Shown: positions 53,314 to 64,000 of the stretch, piece after piece
How positions within the stretch are numbered: position 1 is the first letter of the stretch
Layout of the letters: the number at the start of each line of letters is the position of its first letter
NCBI RefSeq assembly: GCF_003576645.1
Contig: NC_044921.1
Location: 26,931,951 to 26,995,950 of the forward strand
DNA from: Ipomoea triloba
Lineage: Eukaryota > Streptophyta > Magnoliopsida > Solanales > Convolvulaceae
Direction of reading: 5' to 3'
Length of the DNA stretch: 64,000 nucleotides
Notes under the pieces: generated by a model
Told to the model about the DNA's origin: nothing
What the model saw: only the letters and a program-made list of their open reading frames with translations
Database searches by the model: none
Made by a program: the position numbers and the translations under genes

Positions 53314-54147
53314 TACTATTACTATTACTATTACTATTACTATTACTATTACTATCTCTATTTTTTAAAACAATTATTATAGTCATTACAATCATCACTA
53401 TTTTGATATGTGTATATATAATATAATATATATACTGTACGATAAATATATATGCATATGTATTATACGAATAACTATTAAGATTACTAAGTGGAATATT
53501 TATATTTAAAGATATATATATATATATATATGGATTAGCTTTGGATAAATATAATATATATATTATTTATTATGTATTAGTATCAATGTCGATTTAAAGG
53601 AGTCTAGGTACATTGTAGCATGTGGTCAAATATTAGGATAATACACCACAAAATCATTCTATCCTAATATTTCTAATTGTTATGATTTAACAATTAGTCT
53701 TATTAGTTTCAATTACGATTGGCTAGGAATTTATTGGCTAAATATTTCTTATTTCTTCTCATTCTTGGCCGAGATTACCAAGGAAAAAAATCATATCATC
53801 TCTCTTCTTCTTTTTCTCTCTTTGACCGATCATTCTAAGAAAAAAAAAGTTATTTTCATCAAGAGTTAGGACTTAGGACAATCAAGAATTCAAGAGGTGA
53901 AAACCTAGGAGATCAAGAATAGGCTTGAAAGGTCCTTGAAGATTTCTAAAGGAAGTTCATGTAAGTGTTTATGCCACTAAAATCTATATTTTCCCACTAT
54001 GTTAAATATATGTATGGATTTTCTCATGATTTCATAAAATAAAATTATTTTTATATGTTGGTTGGAAATTTTCATTATGTGTATTGTTGTGAAAAAATTT
54101 TAGTTTGGATTTGATAAAATAAATAAATAAATATGATTTTCTTGGTA

Positions 54148-54178
<31 letters not shown>

Positions 54179-54840
54179 CACACATGTGGTATATGGACTT
54201 TTTAAAAAAATGTTGCATTTTAACTATTTTATTTATAGTTTTATGTAAAATAAGGATGTAAAATTCTAGTGTATTTCTACCAAAATATTGAAGTATGCCT
54301 ATAATCTAATTTTTATGGTATAGTTTGTATTTACATAAAATTTATGATATGAGGGTTGTACGATATATAAATATATGTCGAATTTTGACAACTGTTATTT
54401 TATGAAATTATAAGGACTACTTGTTTTGGAAGAAATGATTATATATATAAATTGTTGATCTCAATATTATTATCATTAATGTATTTGAGTTGTGCAGTAG
54501 AATATGCATAAATTGTGAGATTTTATCTCAAAGTGGTGTGTGTGTGTATTAAATTTCTACCATTATTATTTTAATATTGAAGGGACGTCACTTATGGAAT
54601 TTAGTTATTAGGTGAAACCCAACATTTGTAGTTGAGTAGTTAGGAATAGAAACATATCATGTCTCACTAGGACGTAATGTCCTGTTATTTTGAGGAGTGG
54701 ATAGTGACGTAAAAGTTGTATCCACTAGGGTAAAATATCCTGTGAGGAGTAGTCAGTAGAAACATATCCTGGCTACTAATACTATTTACTACCCTTTGGG
54801 CCTGGAAATCAAGGATCTCTCGAAGTGGGAGTGTGTACCC
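52975..54840 (+). mobile_element. Q-family gypsy LTR fragment (5' part)
   Basis: It shares with the LTR ending at 26644 the blocks 'gtcctgttattttga.gagtgg', 'ccactagggta', 'gtagtcagtagaaac.tatcctggctacta' and 'ggtgtgcacac/gagtgtgtaccctttaa'. The LTR 3' half is missing because different sequence begins at about 54840. It contains a compound trinucleotide microsatellite and a TA/CA run (54150-54184). Confidence 0.55.
53234..53355. repeat. Compound microsatellite (TAA)n(TTA)n(CTATTA)n
   Basis: About 12 TAA, then about 13 TTA, then about 8 CTATTA-type units without interruption. Confidence 0.95.
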
Positions 54841-55711
54841 TTTAACTTGAGAAGTATAATGCAAGCGAAGCTCGGAAAATGGACTAAAATTGGTAGGGCA
54901 TGGAGCAAAACATGAGCTTAGTGAGCTAGTGAGAAATCCTGATTCCCTAGAAAAAGGCATGAGGGGTTGTTTTGGTGAAATGAGAAAAAATCTAACTAAT
55001 GGCCACTCCAAGAGATAAGAATCGAGGCAAGCCATCTTGCTAGGGTTTGAGGCAACCATTGCACTGTTCTTCAAACAGGCATAGAGATCTACGTGAAATT
55101 GGTTGTCCCAACGAGATCCTAGAAGATCAGAAAATTGAGATGAGGTGAGCCACACTACTTGGATTCGGGTACCCATTGCACTGACCTTCGAAAAAGCATG
55201 GGGCTCCATGTGAAGTCGGGTGCCCAATGACATGATCCAATGGGGTTGAGAAGAAAGAGTGACCACCCAAGCCATAGTGGTGAGCGGTCCATGCCCCTAC
55301 TCTCATTTACCTTTTACACTTAAGGGCTTTGGTGTAGGGTTAGACATTTGGTTAGAGTGTGCACATCGTTCCTACTAGGGGGATCGGCTTAAGGCCTTGG
55401 CAAAATAGAAAGTGAACTCCACATTGTGTTGCATGCTTGGAAAGGCGTGAATTGGTTTTCTTGTGCTTAAATTTGACCCTTTAGAGATTTTTGCTTCCAT
55501 TGCATATTTTTAAATTGAATTGGCATGTGTTTAACATTTTTGGTAGATAGTGTGGGGGATTTTACCCTCTCTGGTCGGTAACACACGAGAATCGCTTGAA
55601 TCGCTTGGACAATCAATTGATGAGAGTACAAGACTACTTTTGGCACTTAAGTGATTAGAGTTTAGATTGTGAATTCCTTGAGGACAAGCAATGGTTTAAG
55701 TGTGGAAACTT
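54841..55711 (+). mobile_element. 3' internal end of an Athila/Tat-like gypsy element
   Basis: There is no supported ORF. Two diverged direct repeats of about 90 bp (about 55023-55115 and 55143-55232) share 'ccattgcactg..cttc.aa' and 'gtgaaattggttgtccc'-like blocks. It ends with 'gaggacaagcaatggtttaa' and then 'gtgtggaaacttt' before TGATAAGCG. That phrase is the characteristic purine-rich tail before the 3' LTR of Athila-type elements. Confidence 0.5.
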
Positions 55712-56330
55712 TGATAAGCGCCAAAAGTAGTTAGGAAAAGGGTCGGGCTGTGGACTTAAATGCAATGTTTTATGCCCATTTGTGATCAATTAATGCGTAA
55801 TGAGCTTTGATGTGTTTATTTTTGCAAAACTCTACTATTTGTTGTGTTTCAAAGTCATTCCCGCAGGACAAAACAAGACCCGAGGCCAAAGGAAGGAACA
55901 ACGTAGAAACGAAGCGTGTAGCAGAAGACCCACGCCCCTCTAACGCGTGGAGCTGGAGTGGAACAATTCTAGTGTGGTTCCACGCATGGAGCTGCCGTGG
56001 CTGGGCTCATTAAGTGCAATTTCGGGATTTGGCTTTGTGGAGACTATTTAAGGCGTTTAGATCTGATTTCTTTTTTTTTTTTTATGGGAATTCCACTCCT
56101 AGTTTAGATCTGATTTCTTTCTTCTTTCCTTAGGGGAATTTTCCCCCAATTCCTCAGTTATAGATCTTTAGGTAGGGAGTAGAATTAGATCTATAGTTTG
56201 CTTTTGAAATTGGAAGATTGAAGTGCAATAGAGATATATGAATTTAAGGAATTCGCTATAGAGATATATGAATATATATTATAAAATTTTATTTTATGAA
56301 AATATTTAAAACTATGCACGTATGGTAGTT
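55712..56330 (+). mobile_element. Truncated 3' LTR of the Athila/Tat-like element
   Basis: It starts TGATAAGCGCC, carries paired 'ccacgc' blocks ('cacgcccctctaacgcgtgg', 'gttccacgcatggagc') and a TATA-like 'actatttaagg' (56044-56054). It dissolves into A/T-rich simple sequence; the right border is a guess. Confidence 0.5.
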
Positions 56331-56335
56331 TTAAT

Positions 56336-56357
56336 ATAAATAAATAAATAAATAAAT

Positions 56358-56403
<46 letters not shown>

Positions 56404-56430
56404 TATATATATATATATATATATATATAA
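56336..56430. repeat. Compound microsatellite (TAAA)n(CATA)n(CA)n(TA)n
   Basis: Consecutive tetranucleotide and dinucleotide runs; the surrounding 56.2-56.8 kb is TA-rich with no genes. Confidence 0.95.
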
Positions 56431-56837
56431 ATCCTTTATTTTATGAATAACTTTCGTATATATGTATATATGTATGTCTTAAACTTTGTACGGTTTTATT
56501 TATAAAACGGTTAAGTGCTTTAATTATAATTGTGTAAGGTAATGTATGTATATGTTTAAATTATCATCTATGTACATTATATGTATATGTGTACTATATG
56601 TATGTACCTAATTAATTATATATTATAGGACCGTATAAATACATTTATATATATACTATATCGTATGCGTAAGTAAATATATATGTATGTATGTTTACTT
56701 TAAAGTATATGTATATAGCTATTGTACCGTATTTATGTATTTATATATATGGTATTTATTGCAATTATATAATTATGTATATACTTATATGCACTGTATA
56801 TCTAATTATGTGCATGTGGTATTTTATACGAATATAT

Positions 56838-57137
56838 GATAAGCTCCCAAGAAACCTATATATTTGAGCATAAATAGGGGTGTTTGATAGCATTTTTAGC
56901 ATCCTTATGTGATAATCTTATGAGATTTTGTGCTTTAAATTCGTTAACCACACACAATGTACACAATATTATGTGTTTTTATGAGCTTACCATGTTATTT
57001 TATCAATAAGGATCATTATAGTATACCCTACATCCCAGAGCAAATTCCAAAGTGTGGAAAGGGATTTTTATTTGCAATGATTATTTAAACCCGTTTTCCT
57101 TTGCTTGAGGGCAAGCAAGAAGTAAAGTGTGGAAACA
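56838..57137 (+). mobile_element. Truncated LTR start plus 3' internal tail preceding the element G LTR
   Basis: Bases 56838-56952 match the first about 115 bp of the LTR at 57138 with few differences. They are followed by non-LTR sequence ending 'gagggcaagcaagaagtaaa' then 'gtgtggaaaca', the purine-rich tail directly before TGATAAGC at 57138. This reads as a deleted copy of the same family sharing the next LTR. Confidence 0.7.
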
Positions 57138-58284
57138 TGATAAGCTCCCAAGACACCTATATATTTGAGTATAAATAGAGGTGTTTGATAGCATTTTTAG
57201 CATCCTTATGTGATAATCTTATTAGATTTTGTGCTTTAAATTCGTTTTGTACAATTTGAGACATTTTAGAGGTCCGGGAGCCATTAGGAACAAGGAACGA
57301 GCGAAACGAGCAAACCGAACAAGACAGGAGCCCCGAAAGACCTAGAAAGGAGCATTCACGCGTGAAGGTCTCGTGAACAGTTTCCAGCAGCTGTCCACGT
57401 GAGCCTTCATGCGTGAAGGGGGCGTGAACGGGACACAGGAAATATTTTTACAGTGAAATTTCGGATACTATTTAAGGAGACTTGATAGAATTTCAGGGGA
57501 GGATCCCAATCCCAATCAAAAGCTCCATTTCTATTTCCATATACATTTCTTAGTTTTAGGTTAGTTTTAGATTTACATTTTCTCCTTGTAAATGAAGATT
57601 TGAAGCTTGGATTGAAGAACCCATTTCATTTACTAGGTGATTTCTATTTTAATCTTATCTATTTTTCTTATCTTGTTCTTAGATTGAATTAGCTATTGAT
57701 CTTGAATTCTTGATTATGTGTGGCTAGTTTAATCTAGGGTTTAGATTGTGTGAAGCTATGTTGCTAGTGTGATGATCTTATTTCTTATTGAGGATTCAAT
57801 TGCCTTGCTTGTTGGAAAATTATATTCTTATCTATTGATTGTTGTTTTGATGAGATGTTATATGGATTTGGCCAATCTATTGAGAGATTGAGTTCTTGAC
57901 TCTATCATGATTTTGATTTGAGTTGAGATTGAAGCTTTGTGGCATTGGTAGGCTAGTGAGAAGCTAGTTTATCCCCCCCTTATCTTGTTCTTTATATTCA
58001 CACACATATCCAAAAACCCAAAAAGAATACTATTACTCATATTATAAAGCTAATTTTATTTTTGTATCTTAATTCTAGTGCTAGATTCCTAATACTCTAA
58101 TTCTTAGCCTTGCTTAATAATCTAAGGGTTGAGAGTATTATTTGTTAGTTTGGTGAGACATTTGTAGAGTTGGGATCTCAAAATCCAAGAGTCTACAAGG
58201 TAAGATCCTCTTTTGGACACGAAAGGTTCTTGAGTGATTCCTTGAGTGTGCACTTATTGCGGGAAGCAATCCGTGTACGCATCA
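57138..58284 (+). repeat. 5' LTR of element G (1147 bp)
   Basis: It begins TGATAAGCTCCC and ends 'gtacgcatca', three bases before the primer site. It has paired 'cgcgtgaagg' blocks (57358-57420) and a TATA-like 'ctatttaagg' (57468-57477). It is homologous, in reverse, to the solo LTRs at 36129 and 40430. Confidence 0.88.
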
Positions 58285-58287
58285 GTT

Positions 58288-58299
58288 TGGTATCAGAGC
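58288..58299 (+). promoter_or_regulatory. Primer-binding site of element G (initiator-Met tRNA)
   Basis: TGGTATCAGAGC lies just after the LTR end (spacer GTT). Confidence 0.93.
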
Positions 58300-58921
58300 T
58301 AAGTTCCTTTTTTTTTCTTTCTTATCTTTAAGTTCCTTTTTTTTTTCTCTTTATTCTATCATTCCTATCTTTAATTTCATATTTACTGTTGTTCCATTTC
58401 CTTTTTCCTTATACCCGTTACGTTCTTGCTTTATTCTATTATTGATATCTTAAAGTTCATATATACTTTTTCTTGCTACTTTAAATTTCATATATACTAT
58501 TGTGTCTACCTTTTTTTTCTTTTTTTCTTTTTATTCATTTCATTATCCGTACTTTTACTCTTTATATTCATAGCTTTGATTTGGTGACCTTATAAAGGTT
58601 AGATACCATCAAGCTTCTTTTAATCTATTCTACTATTGTATTTTTAATTTAGTTGAAGTTTACTTTATTGGAGGTTTGTTAAAAAAAAAAAGAGAAAAAA
58701 AAAACAAAACAAAAAAAAGAGAAAAAAAAACAAAACAAAAAAAAGAAGAAAAACAAAACAAAACAAAACAAAAAGAGCAAAAAAAAAAAAGTAAAAAAAA
58801 AAAAAGAAGAAAGGATAAGGTTGGTTTGATTTTTAGTTTGAATTGTTGAATTTATATCTAAGCATTACCTGAAATTAATTGTGCTTTGTTTCTTTCTATC
58901 ACATATACTTCTTCTACTTTC

Positions 58922-58953
<32 letters not shown>

Positions 58954-59242
58954 CTACCTGTGTCAGTTTCAAACACACTCTGTGTCAGTTTCTACATCAC
59001 TCTGTACATGCTATTTCCTACCTTTCGTGCTTACTGGACTCAAATTCTACAAGTGTTTGGTTTGTTGTTTGTGGTGGATACAACCCCTGTGAATTTTAAG
59101 CTTTGTTAAGGACCAAGAGGAAAAGAACTAGTACTTGAAAAAAAAAAGTCAAAAAAAAAAGAGTGAATGAACTGTGAGTGATTAAATATTTCCTTTTGAT
59201 TACTATCTTCTTATTTTTGCATTTTTTTTTTTACTTAAAGGA
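58300..59242 (+). other. Leader of element G with T-rich and A-rich tracts
   Basis: T-rich phrases (58300-58520) are followed by an A-rich tract with scattered G and C (58678-58815) and a second A run (58931-58952). There is no supported ORF before the ATG at 59243. Confidence 0.7.
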
Positions 59243-62200
59243 ATGTCAAATATGGCTAGTACTAGTGAACAAGGTAGTATTATTGCCCAAATGGAGAAAA
59301 TGATGACCATGATGAAAGATCTTAGTGATAGGCTACAAAACATAGAAAATCAAAGAGTGAGAGTTGAAAATGAGGGAGTACAAAATCATGAGGGAGGAAA
59401 CCAAGAAGAGAGGAGGGGTAGAGAAATAACAAGATATAATAGTTTACCTCGCATGCTCCCTAGAAGATTTGTGGAAGAAAGGGTAGATAATAATCTTAGC
59501 TCTTTAAGAATGGAAATGCCTACTTTTAATGGGGATGATGAACCCGAAGTTTTCATAAATTGGGTAGATGAAGTGGAGGATATTTTTGGGCTTCATAACT
59601 TTGGGGAAGAAAAGAAGTTTAAAACAGCCATAGCATCCCTAAAAGATTTTGCTAAATTGTGGTGGAAACAACTTAGTCGTAGGCGTCTAGAAGACCAAGA
59701 TGAACCTATAGAGACATGGGGAGAGCTTAAGAGGGAGATGAGAAGGAAGTTTGTGCCTAGTAATTTTTATCGTGATATGCGCAGAAAATTACAAGAACTC
59801 AAACAAGGCAGCAAGTCCGTTCGTGAGTTCTACAAGGAGATGGAGAGATTGAAGGCACGAGCAAATATCCAGGAGGATGACAAGACCACCATAGCCAGTA
59901 TCCTTGAAGGATTCAACCGTGATATTCGAAGAGAACTCCGCAACCAAGAATTTGATGACGTGGACAAATTGGTTCGAGTTGCTTCGAAGTTACAAGATGA
60001 GCTGAGATCTGAAAGGGGAAGCAAACCATCTGTGTCTTCTCAATGGGATCAACCAAGGAGGGCTACTAACAACTCCTATCAGTCAAGGACACAAAAGGAG
60101 TACTCTCGACCATCCCACACCCACGAGGAGAAGAAAAATAACCAAAGGGAGAAAGAGAAGTTCCAAGAGGGTTCAAAGCAAAAGGTTAGTACTGGCAAAG
60201 ATGAGCGAGAATACATGTCCGCAAATGAATCTGATGACGAAGAGTTGGAGCCTAACGGAGAAAGACAAAAAGATGACCATTCTGAAGAAGAAGTGCAAGA
60301 AGATGATGCTCTACATTTCAACTGTGTTGTCCACAAAGCCTTGAGCACTCTAGTTGTCCTGGATCAAGAAGAACAACGAGAGAACATCTTCTATGGCAAA
60401 TGCAAGATTCCCGGTGCTACATGCAGTTTCATCATTGATGGGGGGAGTTGTACCAATGTGATCAGCGAGGATGTAGTTAATGCAATGAAAATACCAACAA
60501 TCCAGCATCCTCAACCCTATAAGCTACAATGGCTTAATGATGATGGTGAACTCAAGGTACACAAACAAGCCCTCATTTCTATTTCCATTGGAAAATATCA
60601 AGATGATGTGTTATGTGATGTGATCCCAATGCATGCTTGTCACATCTTGCTTGGTCGGCCATGGCAATATGACCGAGACACCTTACACCATGGTAAGACA
60701 AATAAGTACACCATTCATAAGGGAGGTAAGAAGTATACTTTGACTCCACTAGCACCAAAAGAAGTGTACAACCTACAAGTGCAATCGAAAAAGTTGAGAG
60801 AAGAACTTGCCCAAAAGGCAAAACAGACCATGAAGGAAGCCACTAGTGGAAAACAAAAGACCATAGCTCATGAGAAGAAGCAAAGAAAGGAAGGGATGAA
60901 GAAGGACACTACGCAATCATCTCATAATTTGCTCATGACAAAGGGAGAAGTGGAGCAAGCCTTAAGAAGGGGAGAGGGAGTTTTCTTACTTTACCCGATT
61001 GATTTTTGTTTAAATTTTATTAAAAGTGAAATTATCCCTTCTGATGTTTCTGCTTTGCTTTCTGAATTTGCAGATGTCTTTCCTGAAGAGTTACCAAAGG
61101 GGTTACCTCCAATTCGTGGGATTGAGCATCAAATTGATCTCATACCTGGAGCAAGTTTGCCTAATAGACCAGCATATCGCACCAATCCCGACGAGTCCAA
61201 AGAGATTCAACGTCAAATTGATGAGTTGTTACAAGCTGGATTCATCCAAGAAAGCCTTAGCCCATGTGCTGTACCCGTACTACTTGTACCAAAGAAAGAT
61301 GGCACGTGGCGGATGTGTGTTGATTGTCGCGCCATCAATAACATCACGGTAAAGTATCGCTATCCTATTCCTAGGTTAGATGATTTGCTTGATGAATTGC
61401 ATGGGGCTGAAATTTTCAGTAAAATAGATCTAAGAAGAGGTTATCATCAAATTAGAATGCAAAAGGGAGATGAATGGAAAACTGCCTTCAAGACTAAAAA
61501 TGGTGTCTATGAATGGTTAGTTATGCCGTTTGGATTAACAAATGCCCCTAGCACCTTCATGAGATTGATGAACCATGTTCTTAGGAATTTTATTGGAAAA
61601 TTTGTTGTGTATTTTGATGATATTCTCATTTACAGCAAAGACCCTCAAAAGCATATAATACATCTTAAAGAAGTCTTTCTTGTTTTAAGAAGAGAACAAT
61701 TGTATGCTAACCTTGAGAAATGCTATTTTGGTGTGGAAAGTGTTGTTTTTCTTGGTTTTAGAATAAGTTCTAAAGGCATTGAAGTGGATGAGACCAAGAT
61801 ACAAGCAATTCGAGATTGGCCAACACCAAAACAGCAACTGAAGTCCGTAGTTTCCATGGTCTTGCTAGTTTCTATCGGAGATTTGTCAAGGACTTCAGTA
61901 CAATTGCAGCCCCGTTGAATGAACTTGTGAAAAAAAGATGTTAAATTTGAATGGGGCCCTAAACAAGAACAAGCCTTTCAAACCATCAAGGAAAAATTGT
62001 GTTCTGCTTAGGTACTTTCGTTACCAAACTTTGATAAAACTTTTGAGATTGAGTGTGATGCATCTGGGATAGGTATTGGAGCTATTCTTATGCAAGAAGG
62101 ACATCCTATTGCCTACTTTAGTGAGAAATTAAGTGGTCCTGCACTTAATTACTCTACATATGATAAGGAGTTATATGCACTTGTAAGAACTCTTGAGACT

Positions 62201-63730
62201 TGGGAGCATTACCTATGGTTTAAAGAGTTTGTCATACACTCCGATCATGAGGCACTCAAACACCTTAGGGGGCAAGGTAAGTTAAGCAAGAGACATGCGA
62301 AATGACTTGAGTTTATTGAAGCATTTCCATATGTTATCAAGTATAAACAAGGTAAGGAAAACCGAGTGGTTGATGCTTTATCTCGAAGGTATGCTCTACT
62401 TTCATCATTACAAGCCAAATTACTTGGTTTTGAATTTCTCAAAGAATTGTATAGTAATGTTGTTGATTTTACAGAAAAATATAAGGCATGTTCTACAACT
62501 CTAATTGGCAAATATTATCTACTTGATGGATATTTGTTCAAAGAAAATAGATTGTGTGTGCCAAATTGTTCTTTAAGAGAAATGTTCATTAAGGAAGCCC
62601 ATAGTGGTGGATTAATGGGACACTTCGGTGTGACTAAAACTTATGAAGTCCTACATGGACACTTCTTTTGGCCCAAGTTAAGAAGGGATGTGGAATTGTT
62701 TGTTAGCAAATGTGTTACTTGCAAACAAGCTAAATCACGATCTCTCCCACAAGGGTTATACACACCATTAATTGTTCCTAAGGAACCCTGGACTGATTTA
62801 TCTATGGATTTTATAGTAGGGTTACCTAGAAGTAGAAGGGGCCATGACTCAATCTATGTTGTTGTTAATCGATTTAGTAAAATGGCTCATTTTATTGGTT
62901 GTCACAAAACTAATGATGCCTCTCATATTGCAGATTTATTCTTCAAAGAGGTAGTGCGTTTACATGGGATTCCACGCACCATTTTGTCCGATCGAGATGC
63001 CAAGTTTCTAAGTCATTTTTGGCGAATACTTTGGGGAAAGCTTGGTACAAAACTTTTGGGAAGAAAGCTTACCATATGTGGAGTTTGCTTATAACCGAGC
63101 TATACATTCCACTACAAATATGTCACCATTTGAGGTTGCTTATAGTTTTAATCCATTAACCACCTTAGATTTGATTCCCTTACATGTGAATGATAAGGAA
63201 TGTGTGGATGCTGCTAAGAAAGCTCAAGGGATTCGTGAATTTCATTCCAAGGTTCAAGCTCAAATTGAAAAGAAAAATGAGAAATACGCTCAAAAGGCCA
63301 ACAAGGGACGCAAGGCAATAATTTTTGAACCCGGAGATTGGGTTTGGATCCACTACAGCAAAAACAGATTTCCAAACCAACGCAAGTCTAAGTTGATGCC
63401 TCGAGGAGATGCACCTTTCCAAGTGCTTGAAAGAATCAATGACAATGCATACAAATTAGATCTTCGAGGTGAGAATAGTGTTTCTTCTACATTTAATGTT
63501 GCTGATTTAGCTCCTTTTGAATTTTCAGATTCGGGGACGAATCTTTTTCAAGAAGGGGAGGATGATGAGACCGGAATGCAACAAATAAATGATCCATTAA
63601 AAGTCTCGAGTGGCCCAGTAACAAGATCTAAGTCAAGGAAGATTCAAGAGGCTTTTAACACTTTTGTGCAAACAGATTGGAGTCCAACATCTTTTTGTGA
63701 AGAAGAAGATCAATCTGGAAAAATAATTTG
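59243..63730 (+). pseudogene. Gag-pol of element G (Reina-like), multiply disrupted
   Basis: The first frame (59243-61918) holds gag ('MPTFNGDDEPEVFINWVDEV', 'FAKLWWKQL', 'RRKFVPSNFYRDM'), without a CCHC knuckle. Then come an aspartic protease region ('CSFIIDGGSCTNVI', Asp-Gly-Gly rather than the usual Asp-Thr/Ser-Gly) and reverse transcriptase with the 'VVYFDDILIYS' active site. Defects follow: frameshifts near 61845 and 61930, a TAG near 62010, and a TGA at 62303-62305 inside RNase H ('[16 protein letters not shown]'). Integrase (62366-63094) keeps the HHCC finger ('[20 protein letters not shown]', '[10 protein letters not shown]') and two Asp residues ('[11 protein letters not shown]', '[10 protein letters not shown]'). 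A deletion near 63060 removes the segment with the catalytic Glu, and the frame resumes at '[14 protein letters not shown]'. No chromodomain is evident at the C-terminus. Confidence 0.88.
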
Positions 63731-64000
63731 TAACACCCCGACTCGGCTGTGCCGAACAATCGGAGTAGTTACCGCCACACCTAGACTAAACCCAATCACA
63801 TACAGATAGGATTCATTATAGATGCACAGGCTAAAGACAAGGAAACTGTACTATATCATCATGACCATCATAACTTGATATATATGTATTCATGGCATCA
63901 ACAAAAGAGTAGCTAAACTAACCACTAACAAGTACCGAAGTTTAGTTACATCCCACCGAGAGAGTTTGAAATAGCCCCGACCTCACTAGCCATCTTAGCA
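63730..64000 (-). mobile_element. Start of a further gypsy-type LTR (runs off the window)
   Basis: It begins TGTAACACCCCGACTCGG, and 'ggagtagttaccgccacacc' is the complement of the 'gtggcggtagcactct' phrase near the 3' end of the Q LTR, so it reads right to left. It cuts the end of the element G gag-pol. The far border is outside the window. Confidence 0.65.

Larger units (their letters stand above)
57138..63730 (+). mobile_element. Element G: Reina-like Ty3/gypsy retrotransposon, 3' end cut
   Basis: It comprises a 5' LTR, initiator-Met primer site, A-rich leader and gag-pol in the gypsy order (gag, protease, RT, RNase H, integrase). The 3' LTR is not reached because another LTR begins at 63730. 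Element G is the only one here with a near-complete polymerase gene, but it is inactivated by frameshifts, stops and a deletion in integrase. Confidence 0.85.

Noticed and set aside
53180..53398. Open frame rich in Asn and Tyr
   Set aside because: It is the translation of the TAA/TTA microsatellite.
54685..55275. 196-codon minus-strand frame
   Set aside because: It overlaps diverged direct repeats at the end of an Athila-like element. No recognisable motifs, and its codon pattern does not suggest a gene.
63042..63809. Frame continuing past 63730 as part of element G
   Set aside because: The last about 26 codons are read from the inserted LTR that begins at 63730, not from the gag-pol gene.

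Overview
This is nuclear DNA from a flowering plant. The signs are one intact plant hybrid proline-rich protein gene, a captured piece of a BES1/BZR1-type gene, Ty1/copia and Ty3/gypsy elements primed from initiator-Met tRNA (TGGTATCAGAGC sites), Stowaway and Mutator-like MITEs, Helitrons, a LINE, SINEs, and AT-rich spacers with long TA, TTA and CT microsatellites. The species cannot be named from the sequence; a dicot is likely but not proven. Two N blocks and several single Ns mark assembly joins, and some joins are probably wrong.

Layout. 1-6.4 kb: non-autonomous LTR element A, whose accessory ORF is interrupted by LTR pieces of another family; its 3' LTR begins at 5001. 6.4-8.5 kb: decayed Helitron replicase/helicase (-). 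8.8-10.1 kb: Pack-MULE with a perfect 9-bp target duplication carrying a BES1/BZR1-like exon. 10.1-14.0 kb: tandem repeats, TA runs, a gap and a gypsy LTR remnant. 14.0-15.2 kb: dead LINE. 15.3-18.9 kb: a second Mutator-like element, a Helitron 3' end, a SINE and two Stowaway-like MITEs. 19.0-19.5 kb: the only convincing host gene, a HyPRP/LTP-like secreted protein (-). 19.8-24.4 kb: spacer with inverted-repeat elements. 24.4-31.9 kb: gypsy LTRs, including a 3.5-kb solo LTR with a 5-bp target duplication, inside a Tat-like gypsy element. 32.0-42.2 kb: copia-like element B (gag plus accessory ORF, no pol) with two nested solo LTRs. 42.2-53.0 kb: a Tat-type gypsy integrase (-) split by element C, a young Tekay-like element with 2.6-2.7-kb LTRs, gag and an accessory ORF but no pol. 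53.0-56.8 kb: LTR debris. 56.8-63.7 kb: a Reina-like gypsy element G with a nearly complete but broken gag-pol, cut at 63730 by another LTR.

How the parts relate. A, B and C each carry an ORF of one apparent protein class (the 'putative plant transposon protein' type) where protease, reverse transcriptase and integrase should be. A and B look copia-like; C is gypsy-type. The same accessory ORF therefore seems to ride in non-autonomous elements of two superfamilies, which would have to borrow replication enzymes from other elements. Element G is one gypsy pol source in view, but it is dead. All family assignments are from reading alone; no database search was possible.
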